A DNA stretch of 36,385 nt, taken from assembly GCA_945871875.1 (NCBI GenBank), contig CAMBYC010000015.1, positions 1-36,385 of the forward strand. Reading direction: 5' to 3'. The first letter of the stretch is position 1. Each line of letters begins with the position of its first letter. Made by a program: the position numbers and the translations under genes. This DNA is from Sphingobacterium thalpophilum (GTDB lineage Bacteria > Bacteroidota > Bacteroidia > Chitinophagales > Chitinophagaceae). A model generated the notes under the pieces. That model did no database searches. It was not told the DNA's origin and saw only the letters and a program-made list of their open reading frames with translations. This document shows positions 8,320 through 16,637 of this stretch, piece by piece.

Positions 8320-8349
8320 AGTGCTGCCTATACAGCACTGACCGGTCAG
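8320..8349 (+). promoter_or_regulatory. Hairpin plus palindrome in the rpsH-rplF gap
   Basis: AGTGCTG-CCTATA-CAGCACT (8320-8339) is a perfect 7-bp stem with a 6-nt loop. It overlaps by two bases the perfect 12-bp palindrome CTGACCGGTCAG (8338-8349). These are the most GC-rich bases of the gap and lie 17 nt before the rplF ATG. The pair could be an mRNA control site, or the palindrome could be a DNA operator. No U-tract follows. Confidence 0.5.
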
Positions 8350-8366
8350 AACTAAATTAAATAAAT

Positions 8367-8921
8367 ATGTCTCGTATAGGTAAGTCGCCTATTACTTTGC
8401 CTCAAGGGGTTACAGTAACAGTAAGTGCAACAAATGTAGTAGCAATTAAAGGTCCTAAAGGACAATTAACTGAAAATGTTGATAGAGATATCAAAGTTGA
8501 AGTTGAAGAAGGTAAAATAGTTTTCTCCAGACCAACAGATCAAATTCGCCATAGAGCAATGCATGGTTTGTACCGTTCATTGGTTAGTAACATGGTAAAA
8601 GGTGTTACAGAAGGATTTAAGAAAGAATTGGAGCTTGTGGGGGTAGGTTATAAAGCAGCAAATCAAGGTAATATTCTAGATTTGGCTTTAGGATTTTCAC
8701 ATAATATTATATTTGAAATTCCAAATGAGTTAAAAGTTGTTACTTCGCAAGAAAAGGGTGATAATCCAAGGATTGTTTTGGAAGGAATTGACAAACAATT
8801 ATTGGGTCAAGTTGCTGCAAAGATTCGTGGTTTGAGAAAACCTGAACCATACAAAGGTAAAGGTGTTAAGTATAAAGGTGAATTTATCAGAAGAAAAGCA
8901 GGTAAATCAGCAGGTAAATAA
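8367..8921 (+). CDS. rplF: 50S ribosomal protein L6
   Basis: L6 binds near the sarcin-ricin loop and L7/L12 stalk base. The 184-residue protein has two repeats of the family fold. It opens MSRIGKSPITLPQGVTV, and the C-terminal signature KIRGLRKPEPYKGKGVKY is present (about residues 152-169). The ATG follows a 99-nt structured gap, long for this operon. Confidence 0.97.
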   Translation: MSRIGKSPITLPQGVTVTVSATNVVAIKGPKGQLTENVDRDIKVEVEEGKIVFSRPTDQIRHRAMHGLYRSLVSNMVKGVTEGFKKELELVGVGYKAANQGNILDLALGFSHNIIFEIPNELKVVTSQEKGDNPRIVLEGIDKQLLGQVAAKIRGLRKPEPYKGKGVKYKGEFIRRKAGKSAGK

Positions 8922-8987
8922 TAGTATAGATATATTGTTATTTTACATCTTGTTTTTTAGAATGAAAATAAATATTTGATAAATAAT

Positions 8988-9008
8988 TTTCCTGGCAGTA
9001 TCAGGGAA
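8988..9008 (+). promoter_or_regulatory. Hairpin ahead of rplR
   Basis: TTTCCTG-GCAGTAT-CAGGGAA forms a 7-bp stem with one G.U pair and a 7-nt loop, ending 17 nt before the rplR ATG. The same CCTGG and CAGGGAA words recur ahead of rplO. An mRNA regulatory or processing role is possible but unproven. Confidence 0.4.
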
Positions 9009-9025
9009 TAGTAAATGTAAGAATT

Positions 9026-9379
9026 ATGAACAGTAAAGGGTTAAGAAGGCAGAAGATAAAATATAGGGTAAGAAATAAAATATCTGGAGTTTCAGCTCGT
9101 CCTAGATTGAGTGTTTTCAGAAGCAATACTGATATATATTTACAACTTATAGATGATGTTAGTGGTGTTACTTTAGCATCAGCTTCTAGCAAAGAGGCTG
9201 ATATAGTAGCTCAAAAAGTTACTAAAGTTGAAAAGAGTAAGCTTGCAGGACAATCTTTGGCACAAAAAGCATTAGCAATAGGTTTAACTACTTGTACTTT
9301 TGATCGTGGCGGTTATTTATACCACGGAAGAGTAAAAGCAGTTGCTGAAGGAGCTAGAGAAGGTGGTCTTAAATTCTAA
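9026..9379 (+). CDS. rplR: 50S ribosomal protein L18
   Basis: L18 binds 5S rRNA in the central protuberance with L5. The 117-residue product has [33 protein letters not shown] at its start and the conserved C-terminal [26 protein letters not shown]. Length matches the family. The gap before it is 104 nt and contains a hairpin. Confidence 0.97.
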   Translation: MNSKGLRRQKIKYRVRNKISGVSARPRLSVFRSNTDIYLQLIDDVSGVTLASASSKEADIVAQKVTKVEKSKLAGQSLAQKALAIGLTTCTFDRGGYLYHGRVKAVAEGAREGGLKF

Positions 9380-9416
9380 TTTTAATTAATACACTGAACA
9401 GTTAATTGACGAAATA

Positions 9417-9935
9417 ATGTCTAAAATAATATTAAACAAAGTAAAAGCTGGCGATCTTGAGTTAAAAGAAAAAGTTGTTGCCATCAATCGTGTGGTAAAA
9501 ACTACTAAAGGTGGTCGTGCTTTCAGTTTCTCTGCACTAGTTGTGGTTGGAAATGAGAATGGAATAGTAGGACACGGTTTAGGTAAAGCTAAAGAAGTGC
9601 AAGAAGCTATCACCAAAGGAATAGAAGATGCAAAAAAGAATCTTATAAAGGTTCCAATTATGAAAGGTACTATTCCTCATGATCAATTGTCTAAGGAAGG
9701 TGCTGCAAAGGTTTTAGTAAAGCCTGCAGCCCAAGGTACTGGTGTAATTGCTGGAGGTAGTATGCGAGCAGTTTTGGAAATTGCTGGTGTACACAACGTA
9801 TTAGCAAAATCACTTGGTTCCGCAAATCCTCACAACGTGGTTAAAGCAACAGTTAAGGCTTTAGCTATGTTAAGAGAACCTATATCAGTTTCTAGGACTA
9901 GAAACTTATCTTTGAAAAAAGTTTTCAACGGATAG
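9417..9935 (+). CDS. rpsE: 30S ribosomal protein S5
   Basis: S5 is involved in decoding fidelity and mRNA unwinding at the entry tunnel. The 172-residue protein has the double-stranded-RNA-binding-like domain with [35 protein letters not shown] (about residues 22-56), the segment associated with spectinomycin response in other bacteria. The C-terminal segment [16 protein letters not shown] is also conserved. Confidence 0.97.
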   Translation: MSKIILNKVKAGDLELKEKVVAINRVVKTTKGGRAFSFSALVVVGNENGIVGHGLGKAKEVQEAITKGIEDAKKNLIKVPIMKGTIPHDQLSKEGAAKVLVKPAAQGTGVIAGGSMRAVLEIAGVHNVLAKSLGSANPHNVVKATVKALAMLREPISVSRTRNLSLKKVFNG

Positions 9936-10040
9936 TTCTACTATTGGTTAAGGGTTTGTAATCAATGAAATTTGTAAGGTTATAGCTTATTTTTTAGGTT
10001 ATTACAATACTTTTTGAAAATATTTAAATGATCAATGAAA

Positions 10041-10220
10041 ATGGCAAAGATTAAAATAACACAGCTTAAAAGTGTAATCGACAGATCAGAGCGCCAAAAA
10101 CAAACAATGGTTGCTTTAGGTTTACGTAAAATAAACAAGTTTGTAGAAGTAGAAGCTACTCCTCAAATTCTTGGGATGGTTCGTAAAGTAAACCATTTGG
10201 TGAAAGTAGAAGAAATTTAA
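10041..10220 (+). CDS. rpmD: 50S ribosomal protein L30
   Basis: L30 is a small 23S-binding protein that some bacteria lack. The track starts at 10035 with MKMAKI. The second ATG gives MAKIKITQLKS, 59 residues, which fits the family start better, so I use 10041; the two alternatives differ by two residues and cannot be separated with certainty. The segment RQKQTMVALGLRKINKFVEVEATPQILGMVRKV is characteristic. A 105-nt AT-rich gap precedes it. Confidence 0.92.
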   Translation: MAKIKITQLKSVIDRSERQKQTMVALGLRKINKFVEVEATPQILGMVRKVNHLVKVEEI

Positions 10221-10233
10221 TGTTTTAACCTCA

Positions 10234-10277
10234 TCCCTGGAGGAATATTTATAAAGGCGAGCAGAACAGGGAACTGC
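10234..10277 (+). promoter_or_regulatory. Alternative hairpins ahead of rplO
   Basis: TCCCTG (10234-10239) can pair with CAGGGA (10267-10272) as a perfect 6-bp stem. Alternatively GCAG (10261-10264) can pair with CTGC (10274-10277), with CAGGGA in its loop. The two structures are mutually exclusive. GGAGG lies at 10239-10243, but too far from the rplO ATG (10297) to act as its ribosome site. Confidence 0.35.
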
Positions 10278-10296
10278 GTTTAGTAAAAATTTATTT

Positions 10297-10746
10297 ATGA
10301 AACTTCATTTGTTAAAGCCTGCAGAAGGTGCTACAAAAAAGCAAAAAAGAATTGGTCGTGGTGAAGCATCTGGTAAAGGTGGAACTTCTACAAAAGGTAA
10401 TAAAGGAGCTCAGGCTCGAACTGGTTATCAACGCAAATTAGGTCACGAAGGTGGTCAGATGCCAATTCAAAGAAGAATCCCAAAACGTGGATTCAAAAAC
10501 AACAATAAAATTGAGTACAAAGTTTTCAATTTATCTCAAATTGAAGAACTAATGGAAAAATATGAATTCCCTGAATTTAATCCTGATTATTTATATATTA
10601 ATGGTTTGACTTCTAAAACTGATAAAGTAAAAGTTTTAGGTAATGGTGAAATCAAAACTGCCGTAGTTTTCAAAGTTAGTGCTGTTAGTGAAAAAGCTAA
10701 AGCAGCTATTGAAGCAGCAGGTGGAACTATTGAAATCGTAAAATAA
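10297..10746 (+). CDS. rplO: 50S ribosomal protein L15
   Basis: L15 is a late-assembling 50S protein whose basic N-terminal arm threads into 23S rRNA. The 149-residue protein has the Gly/Lys-rich arm KKQKRIGRGEASGKGGTSTKGNKG. It also has the family GGQMPIQRRIPKRGF (about residues 52-66) and the C-terminal signature VSEKAKAAIEAAGGTIEIV. It precedes secY as in nearly all bacteria. Confidence 0.97.
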   Translation: MKLHLLKPAEGATKKQKRIGRGEASGKGGTSTKGNKGAQARTGYQRKLGHEGGQMPIQRRIPKRGFKNNNKIEYKVFNLSQIEELMEKYEFPEFNPDYLYINGLTSKTDKVKVLGNGEIKTAVVFKVSAVSEKAKAAIEAAGGTIEIVK

Positions 10747-10819
10747 TTCTTTTCAGTCAGCTAGAATAAAATTATAATTTGTTATATCCTAGCTAACAGT
10801 ATCTTTAAAATAAATAGCT

Positions 10820-12154
10820 GTGAAGAAATTCATACAAACCATTAACAATATCTGGAGCATTGAAGAATTAAGGAATAAGATTCTCTTAACTTTGCTTTTC
10901 GTTCTGGTATATAGATTCGGTTCTCACGTAGTTTTGCCTGGTATTGATCCTAATAAGCTTAATCTTTCTGGTGCGAAAGAGGGTTTACTAGGTTTGTTTG
11001 ATACATTTGCAGGTGGTTCATTTTCAAACGCTTCTATATTTGCATTAGGTATCATGCCATACATCTCTGCATCAATCTTCATGCAGTTGATGACAATTTT
11101 AGTGCCACAGATGCAAAAATTAAATAAAGAAGGTGAAAGTGGAAGAAAGAAAATTAACCAACTTACTCGCTATCTAACTGCAGCAGTTACTTTATTACAA
11201 GGTGCTGCTTATGTATCTTACCTAAAAAATGTAAATAGAGACGCTTTAATAGAATCTTATGCAGATTATTTTTGGTTGTCTACTGTTATGATTTTAGTTG
11301 CAGGCACTCTTTTTGTTATGTGGTTGGGTGAAAAAATTCAAGACAAAGGTTTGGGTAACGGTACATCAATCATTATTATGGTTGGTATCTTAGGTAGATT
11401 GCCTCAATCTTTCTTAGGTGAACTTGCTGCAAAACAAACCAGAGGTGGTGGTGGCTTGTTAATATTTTTAGTTGAAATCGCTTTTTTAATTGCTACAATT
11501 CTTGGTCTAATCATTTTAGTACAAGGTGTTCGAAAGATACCTGTTAATTATGCAAAACAAATTGTAGGAAGTAAACAAGTAATTGGTTCTAGACAATTTT
11601 TACCTCTAAAGGTAAATGCGTCTGGAGTTATGCCAATTATATTTGCACAAGCTATTATGTTTTTGCCTACTTTATTCTCTTTTACAAATATTGAACAGGG
11701 AAAAGGTATTGCTAGAATATTCAACGACCACAGTAACCCTTGGTATATGTTGATTTATGCAGTATTGGTAATTGGATTTACTTTCTTATATACTGCATTG
11801 ATTTTCAATCCACGCCAGATGAGTGATAGTTTAAAACAAAGCAATGGTTTTGTTCCTGGTGTAAAGCCTGGGCAAGATACTGCTGATTTTATAGGTCAAG
11901 TTATGGATAGAATTACTTTACCAGGTGCTATTTTTCTTGCAGTTGCAGGTATCTTACCTGGTATTGCCCAGAAACTTGGAGTAACTCAATCTTTCTCTAC
12001 ATTCTTTGGAGGAACTTCATTGCTTATTATGGTAGGTGTTATCCTTGATACTTTACAACAAATTGAAACCCATTTGTTAATGCGTCAATACGATGGATTA
12101 ATGAAAGGTGGAAGAATACAAGGAAGACAATCTACTGCCAGCTCTACATTATAA
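10820..12154 (+). CDS. secY: Preprotein translocase subunit SecY
   Basis: SecY is the channel of the Sec translocon in the inner membrane, working with SecE, SecG and SecA. The 444-residue protein has the ten membrane segments of the family. Typical segments include FGSHVVLPGIDPNKL (first periplasmic loop), GIMPYISASIFMQL and MWLGEKIQDKGLGNGTSIII. The start is GTG at 10820, giving MKKFIQTINNIW; no better ATG lies nearby. Its TAA overlaps the map ATG by one base. AGCTAG/CTAGCT arms in the gap before it could form a loose stem. Confidence 0.96.
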   Translation: MKKFIQTINNIWSIEELRNKILLTLLFVLVYRFGSHVVLPGIDPNKLNLSGAKEGLLGLFDTFAGGSFSNASIFALGIMPYISASIFMQLMTILVPQMQKLNKEGESGRKKINQLTRYLTAAVTLLQGAAYVSYLKNVNRDALIESYADYFWLSTVMILVAGTLFVMWLGEKIQDKGLGNGTSIIIMVGILGRLPQSFLGELAAKQTRGGGGLLIFLVEIAFLIATILGLIILVQGVRKIPVNYAKQIVGSKQVIGSRQFLPLKVNASGVMPIIFAQAIMFLPTLFSFTNIEQGKGIARIFNDHSNPWYMLIYAVLVIGFTFLYTALIFNPRQMSDSLKQSNGFVPGVKPGQDTADFIGQVMDRITLPGAIFLAVAGILPGIAQKLGVTQSFSTFFGGTSLLIMVGVILDTLQQIETHLLMRQYDGLMKGGRIQGRQSTASSTL

Positions 12155-12954
12155 TGATTTATATAAAGTCTAACGCTGAAATAGAAATTATTCGCGAAAG
12201 TTGTTTATTAGTGAGTGCCACCTTATCTGAGGTGGCTACTTTTTTACGCCCAGGCCTAACTACTTTAGAAGTAGATAAATTGGCTGAAGATTTTATACGA
12301 TCTCATGGGGCAACCCCTTCTTTTAAAAATTATAAGGGTTATCCTTTTGCTACTTGTATATCAGTAAATGATGCAGTAGTTCATGGCTTCCCAGGTTCTC
12401 ATGTACTAAAATCTGGAGATATCATTTCTGTTGATGTTGGTGCTTATAAAAATGGCTATCATGGCGATAGTGCATATACATTTGCAATTGGAGATATTTC
12501 AACTGAAATTGCTAATCTCCTAACTCGAACTCGAGCTTCTTTATATCGAGGTATTGAAATGGCTATAGTCAATAATCGTGTTGGTGATATTTCATTTGCT
12601 ATTCAAGAGGCTACTGAAAAAAGATGGAAGTATGGTGTTGTGAGAGAATTGGTTGGTCATGGCATTGGTAAGCACCTTCACGAAGAACCTCAAGTTCCAA
12701 ATTATGGTAAAAAAGGAATGGGATCTAAATTGAAAGAAAATATGGTTATTGCCATTGAACCAATGGTGAATCTTGGGGTAAAAGAAGTTTCAACGGATGA
12801 AGACGGTTGGACAATTAGGACTAAAGATGGAATGCCTTCCGCTCATTATGAACACACTATATGTATTAAGAAAAAACAAGCTGATATTCTTTCTTCTTTT
12901 GACCAAACTATTATAAATGAAAAGGCTAACATCAACCTTTTCAGTGATTATTAA
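12154..12954 (+). CDS. map: Methionine aminopeptidase, type I
   Basis: Removes the initiator methionine from nascent proteins in the cytosol using two divalent metal ions. The 266-residue protein shows the pita-bread fold motifs. Substrate-pocket His is in VVHGFPG and metal Asp residues in SVDVGAYKNGYHGD. Further metal or catalytic residues are VGHGIGKHLHEEP (His), AIEPM (Glu) and YEHTI (Glu). It lacks the N-terminal zinc-finger extension of some forms. The gene overlaps secY by one base and closes the ribosomal operon here; infA and rpmJ do not follow. Confidence 0.95.
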   Translation: MIYIKSNAEIEIIRESCLLVSATLSEVATFLRPGLTTLEVDKLAEDFIRSHGATPSFKNYKGYPFATCISVNDAVVHGFPGSHVLKSGDIISVDVGAYKNGYHGDSAYTFAIGDISTEIANLLTRTRASLYRGIEMAIVNNRVGDISFAIQEATEKRWKYGVVRELVGHGIGKHLHEEPQVPNYGKKGMGSKLKENMVIAIEPMVNLGVKEVSTDEDGWTIRTKDGMPSAHYEHTICIKKKQADILSSFDQTIINEKANINLFSDY

Positions 12955-12986
12955 TTTGTAAAATTGATTTATTAACCTTTTGTTTG
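12955..12986 (+). promoter_or_regulatory. Possible promoter of the HAD gene
   Basis: TTTG at 12955-12958 and TTTGTTTG at 12979-12986 are 20 bp apart. This matches TTTG-N19/20-TAnnTTTG except for one base of the downstream box. It lies 28 nt before the HAD ATG and directly after the map stop codon, so it may begin a new transcription unit. Confidence 0.35.
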
Positions 12987-13014
12987 TAAAAACTCTTTAA
13001 GGTTCATTTTTATT

Positions 13015-13671
13015 ATGTTGAATTCTCCTTCTGCAGTAATTTTTGATATGGATGGTACCTTGGTAGCTTCTACAGAGTTAGATTTTCTAGCATGGCAAAA
13101 ATTATTTAAAGAATACGGCGTAAATATTTCTTTTAAACATTATTATCCATTAATAGGAATGAAAAGTGCTGACATGGTTTTTCACTTTTTAAAATTGGAA
13201 GGTATTAAAGCCAATTACGCACTTACAAAGAAAATGGAATACTTTGATGAGCTTCTCAATCTAAACGGGATTAAAGTATATCCAAATGCTGAAAACTTAC
13301 TTAATTATTTCAGAGAAAAAAGTATACCACTTGCATTAGCCACCAGTTCAAGAAAACGAAAAATGAGAAGGGTAATGCACGAAACTGGTTTTGAACAATA
13401 TTTCAAAGTGTTTATTACGGGCGAAGATGTAGAAAATGGTAAGCCAAAACCTGATATGTTTTTGTTAGCGGCTCAACGTCTTTCTGTACTTCCAGCAAAA
13501 TGTTTGGTTTTTGAAGATGCCATAAGTGGAGTACATGCAGCCAAAGCAGCTGGAATGAAATGTGTTGCTATCACCAATACACACCCCGAAAATGATTTGT
13601 CTATGGCTGATCTAATTATTAATGATTTTGGACAAATTTCGGAAACTGTTATTTCTAACTTATTTTCCTGA
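13015..13671 (+). CDS. HAD-superfamily phosphatase, beta-phosphoglucomutase-like
   Basis: A cytosolic HAD hydrolase of subfamily IA, acting on a small phosphate ester or hexose phosphate that cannot be named from sequence. The 218-residue protein has motif I FDMDGT (nucleophile Asp11, acid/base Asp13), an alpha-helical cap, motif II ATSS, and motif III Lys with GKPKPD. Motif IV is VFEDAISGVHAAKAAGM. The arrangement resembles beta-phosphoglucomutases and 2-deoxyglucose-6-phosphatases. It sits alone between map and the peptidase gene, with a possible promoter of its own. The specific reaction is left open. Confidence 0.85.
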   Translation: MLNSPSAVIFDMDGTLVASTELDFLAWQKLFKEYGVNISFKHYYPLIGMKSADMVFHFLKLEGIKANYALTKKMEYFDELLNLNGIKVYPNAENLLNYFREKSIPLALATSSRKRKMRRVMHETGFEQYFKVFITGEDVENGKPKPDMFLLAAQRLSVLPAKCLVFEDAISGVHAAKAAGMKCVAITNTHPENDLSMADLIINDFGQISETVISNLFS

Positions 13672-13722
13672 TCTTTTAATAGTTTTATTGTTTCTTGTTA
13701 ACTTAGACAGATAACTCTTTTT

Positions 13723-15255
13723 ATGCGAATTTTGTTTTTTTCTATACTATTTTTTTCATCTACTCTTTTTGCCCAAACTCCCGAAATTATTACCATCCGA
13801 AAGTATAGACAAGTTAACGAACATCGGATAATGAAAGATTATTTCAATTTTTTATCTATTCCCAATGTTGCTTCTGATACTACTTCTCTTCTCAAAAATG
13901 CATATTTCATTTCTGACAAATTGAAAACTATTGGCGTTAAGCAAGTTCAATTGCTTTATCCAAATACAAAAGGAATTCCGCCAGCAGTGTATGGTGAAAT
14001 CAATGTTCCTAATGCAACACAAACCGTAATCTTTTATGCACATTACGATGGCCAGCCAGTAGATTCATCCAAATGGTTTCCAGGATTACATCCTTTTAAA
14101 CCAATTTTAATGGATGGAATTGTTACAAATGGTGCAAAAGCTGTTGCTTTCCCCGATAAATCCCAAGCTTTTAATCCTGAATGGCGCATTTATGGTAGAG
14201 GTGCTTCTGATGATAAAGCCGGTGTAATGTCTATCGTCACTGCTTATGAAGCAATAATTGCTTCTGGTTTATTTCCAAAAGTAAACGTTAAATTCTTTTT
14301 TGAAGGTGAAGAAGAAGCGGGTTCTGACCATTTATTCGAAATTCTTGAGCAAAACAAGTCTCTACTTCAATCTGATTTATGGGTGATTTGTGATGGTCCT
14401 GTTCATCAAACGGGAAAAAAACTTGTGGTTTTTGGTGTTCGTGGCGATACACATTTGGAGTTAACTACTTTTGGTCCGCTTCGTCCTTTACACAGTGGAC
14501 ATTATGGAAACTGGGCTCCTAACCCAGCTATGGAACTTGCTCAATTGCTTTCAACTATGAAAGATAAAAATGGTAAAGTAACCATAAAAGGTTTTTATGA
14601 TGATGTTCTTCCGTTGAGTGCAATGGAAAAAGCCGCAATCAAAGCAATCCCTCCTGTTGAAACTCAATTGAAAAATGAACTTGGTTTTTTAAATGAAGAA
14701 TCCCTAAGTCGTGGATTGACAGAATCAATAAATCTACCATCTTTAAATATTAATGGTTTACAAAGTGCCAATGTTGGTAAATTGTCCGCTAATGTTATCC
14801 CTACCAAAGCCATTGCTTCTATTGATCTTCGGTTGGTTGCGGGTAACGATTGGCAAAGACAACAGCAGAAAGTCATCAACCACATCAAATCTTTGGGCTA
14901 TTTTGTTACCGATAAAGAACCTTCTCTTGAAGAAAGAAAATCTCATTCTAAAATAATCCAAATTGTTGCTTCTAGTGGATATAATGCTCAAAAAACACCA
15001 ATGGATTTGCCCATAGCCAAAATGATTATTGCTGCATTGCAGGCAACTACAAACGAACAAGTTATTTTAACTCCTACAAGCGGTGGTAGTTTGCCTTTAT
15101 TTGTTTTTGAAAAATACTTGAAGGCAAAAACCATTTCTATTCCGGTAGCAAATCACGACAATAACCAGCACGCTGAAAATGAAAACATCCGCTTAAAAAA
15201 CTTATTTGAAGGTATAGAAACAATGGCTGCAATTATGCTTCAATCTAACAAATAA
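13723..15255 (+). CDS. Secreted M20-family metallopeptidase
   Basis: A zinc dipeptidase or aminoacylase-type enzyme, probably periplasmic. A signal peptide (hydrophobic residues 2-16, cleavage after LFAQ) begins the 510-residue protein. Metal and catalytic positions are visible: His in FYAHYDGQP, Asp in GRGASDDKAG, and the Glu pair in EGEEEAGS. Further ones are Asp in CDGP and His483 near the C-terminus in NQHAENE. The lid domain includes HSGHYGNWAPNPAM. The pattern resembles M20 dipeptidases of the carnosinase type. The gap to the next gene is 33 nt, so the two may be co-transcribed. The true substrate is unknown. Confidence 0.88.
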   Translation: MRILFFSILFFSSTLFAQTPEIITIRKYRQVNEHRIMKDYFNFLSIPNVASDTTSLLKNAYFISDKLKTIGVKQVQLLYPNTKGIPPAVYGEINVPNATQTVIFYAHYDGQPVDSSKWFPGLHPFKPILMDGIVTNGAKAVAFPDKSQAFNPEWRIYGRGASDDKAGVMSIVTAYEAIIASGLFPKVNVKFFFEGEEEAGSDHLFEILEQNKSLLQSDLWVICDGPVHQTGKKLVVFGVRGDTHLELTTFGPLRPLHSGHYGNWAPNPAMELAQLLSTMKDKNGKVTIKGFYDDVLPLSAMEKAAIKAIPPVETQLKNELGFLNEESLSRGLTESINLPSLNINGLQSANVGKLSANVIPTKAIASIDLRLVAGNDWQRQQQKVINHIKSLGYFVTDKEPSLEERKSHSKIIQIVASSGYNAQKTPMDLPIAKMIIAALQATTNEQVILTPTSGGSLPLFVFEKYLKAKTISIPVANHDNNQHAENENIRLKNLFEGIETMAAIMLQSNK

Positions 15256-15288
15256 TTTAATTCAAACACTCCCATTTTCGGTATCAAA

Positions 15289-16539
15289 ATGAACAAGAAA
15301 AAACTTATAGTTATAGGTGCTGGTGCATCTGGATTCTTTTGTGCTGTAAATGCTGCAAGATTATGTCCCGAACTGCAGGTAGTTATCCTTGAAAAAAGCT
15401 CAAAATTATTGTCTAAAGTTCGAATAAGCGGCGGCGGTCGTTGTAATGTTACGCACGATTGTGATGATATTGTTACCATGAGCAACTGTTATCCTCGAGG
15501 TAAAAATTTTGTAAAGAAAACTTTTCATCAATTTTTCACCCATGACACGGAAAATTGGTTTACAGAAAGGGGGGTTGAATTAAAAACTGAGGAAGATGGA
15601 AGAAGATTTCCGGTTTCCAATTCTTCTGAAACAATCATCCATTGTTTGTTGAAAGAAGCCAACACTTATGGAGTTGAAATAATGGTCAATATGTCTGTTG
15701 AAAAGATTGAACGTATTGATGGACAGTTTAAACTTTCTACATTACGCCATGGAAAGGATTCTACAATTTTGCAAGCCGATTATATTTGTATTGCAACTGG
15801 TGGCTTTCCTAAAATAGATCAGTATCATTGGATTACGGCTCTTGGTCATTCGGTTTCACCTCCAATACCATCTCTTTTTACCTTCAATTTGCCCAAACAT
15901 CCCATCAATGCTTTAATGGGAATTGCTGTTGAAAGTGCTGAAGTTAGAATTCCAGCAATTAAAGCAAAAGATAATGGTCCATTAATGATTACCCATTGGG
16001 GGTTGAGTGGACCAGCAGTTTTAAAACTTTCTGCTTGGAGTGCAAGAACACTTGCCGATTTGAATTATTCTTTTAAAATAGTAATCAATTGGATTCCAGA
16101 ATATTCTGAAAACAGTTTACGCGATTATTTCATATCTTATCGAATGCAAATGGCTTCTAGCAAATTGCAACAAAAGATGTTTGGATTGCCTCAGAGGCTT
16201 TGGGATTTTTTAATTCAACAATCAGGAATATTAGGAACGATTCGTTGGAGTGATCTTCCTACCGTTTTACAAAACAAATTGATAAAATCGCTTACACTTT
16301 ATGAAGCTGAAGTAAGCGGTAAAACTACTTTTAAAGAAGAGTTCGTTACCGCTGGAGGCGTAACGCTTTCCGAAATTGAACCTTCTACTATGGAAAGTAG
16401 AAAAATTCCAGGGTTGTATTTTTCTGGCGAGATTTTAGACGTTGATGGAATTACTGGTGGATATAATTTTCAACACGCTTGGACAAGTGGTTATATTGCG
16501 GCTACTTCAATTGCATCAAATTGTTTAGCAAATAAATAA
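15289..16539 (+). CDS. FAD-dependent oxidoreductase, HI0933/BaiN family
   Basis: A flavoprotein of the HI0933/YhiN/BaiN family with 416 residues. The N-terminal Rossmann motif VIGAGASGFFCAVNAA binds FAD. It is followed by LEKSSKLLSKVRISGGGRCNVTH, a family hallmark. Other conserved parts are ATGGFPK, THWGLSGPAVLKLSAW and the C-terminal FAD contact GEILDVDGITGGYNFQHAW. BaiN acts in bile acid reduction in gut clostridia, but most family members, including this one, have no established substrate. Context with the M20 peptidase gives no clear clue. Confidence 0.88.
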   Translation: MNKKKLIVIGAGASGFFCAVNAARLCPELQVVILEKSSKLLSKVRISGGGRCNVTHDCDDIVTMSNCYPRGKNFVKKTFHQFFTHDTENWFTERGVELKTEEDGRRFPVSNSSETIIHCLLKEANTYGVEIMVNMSVEKIERIDGQFKLSTLRHGKDSTILQADYICIATGGFPKIDQYHWITALGHSVSPPIPSLFTFNLPKHPINALMGIAVESAEVRIPAIKAKDNGPLMITHWGLSGPAVLKLSAWSARTLADLNYSFKIVINWIPEYSENSLRDYFISYRMQMASSKLQQKMFGLPQRLWDFLIQQSGILGTIRWSDLPTVLQNKLIKSLTLYEAEVSGKTTFKEEFVTAGGVTLSEIEPSTMESRKIPGLYFSGEILDVDGITGGYNFQHAWTSGYIAATSIASNCLANK

Positions 16540-16637
16540 ACTACTTTTTGACTTTGCCCTTTTCTTAAAAATACTTAACTTGAAATAACCAACTTTCAAC
16601 ATTAATTTAAGATTAGAATTTTTACAAGCTACAAATT

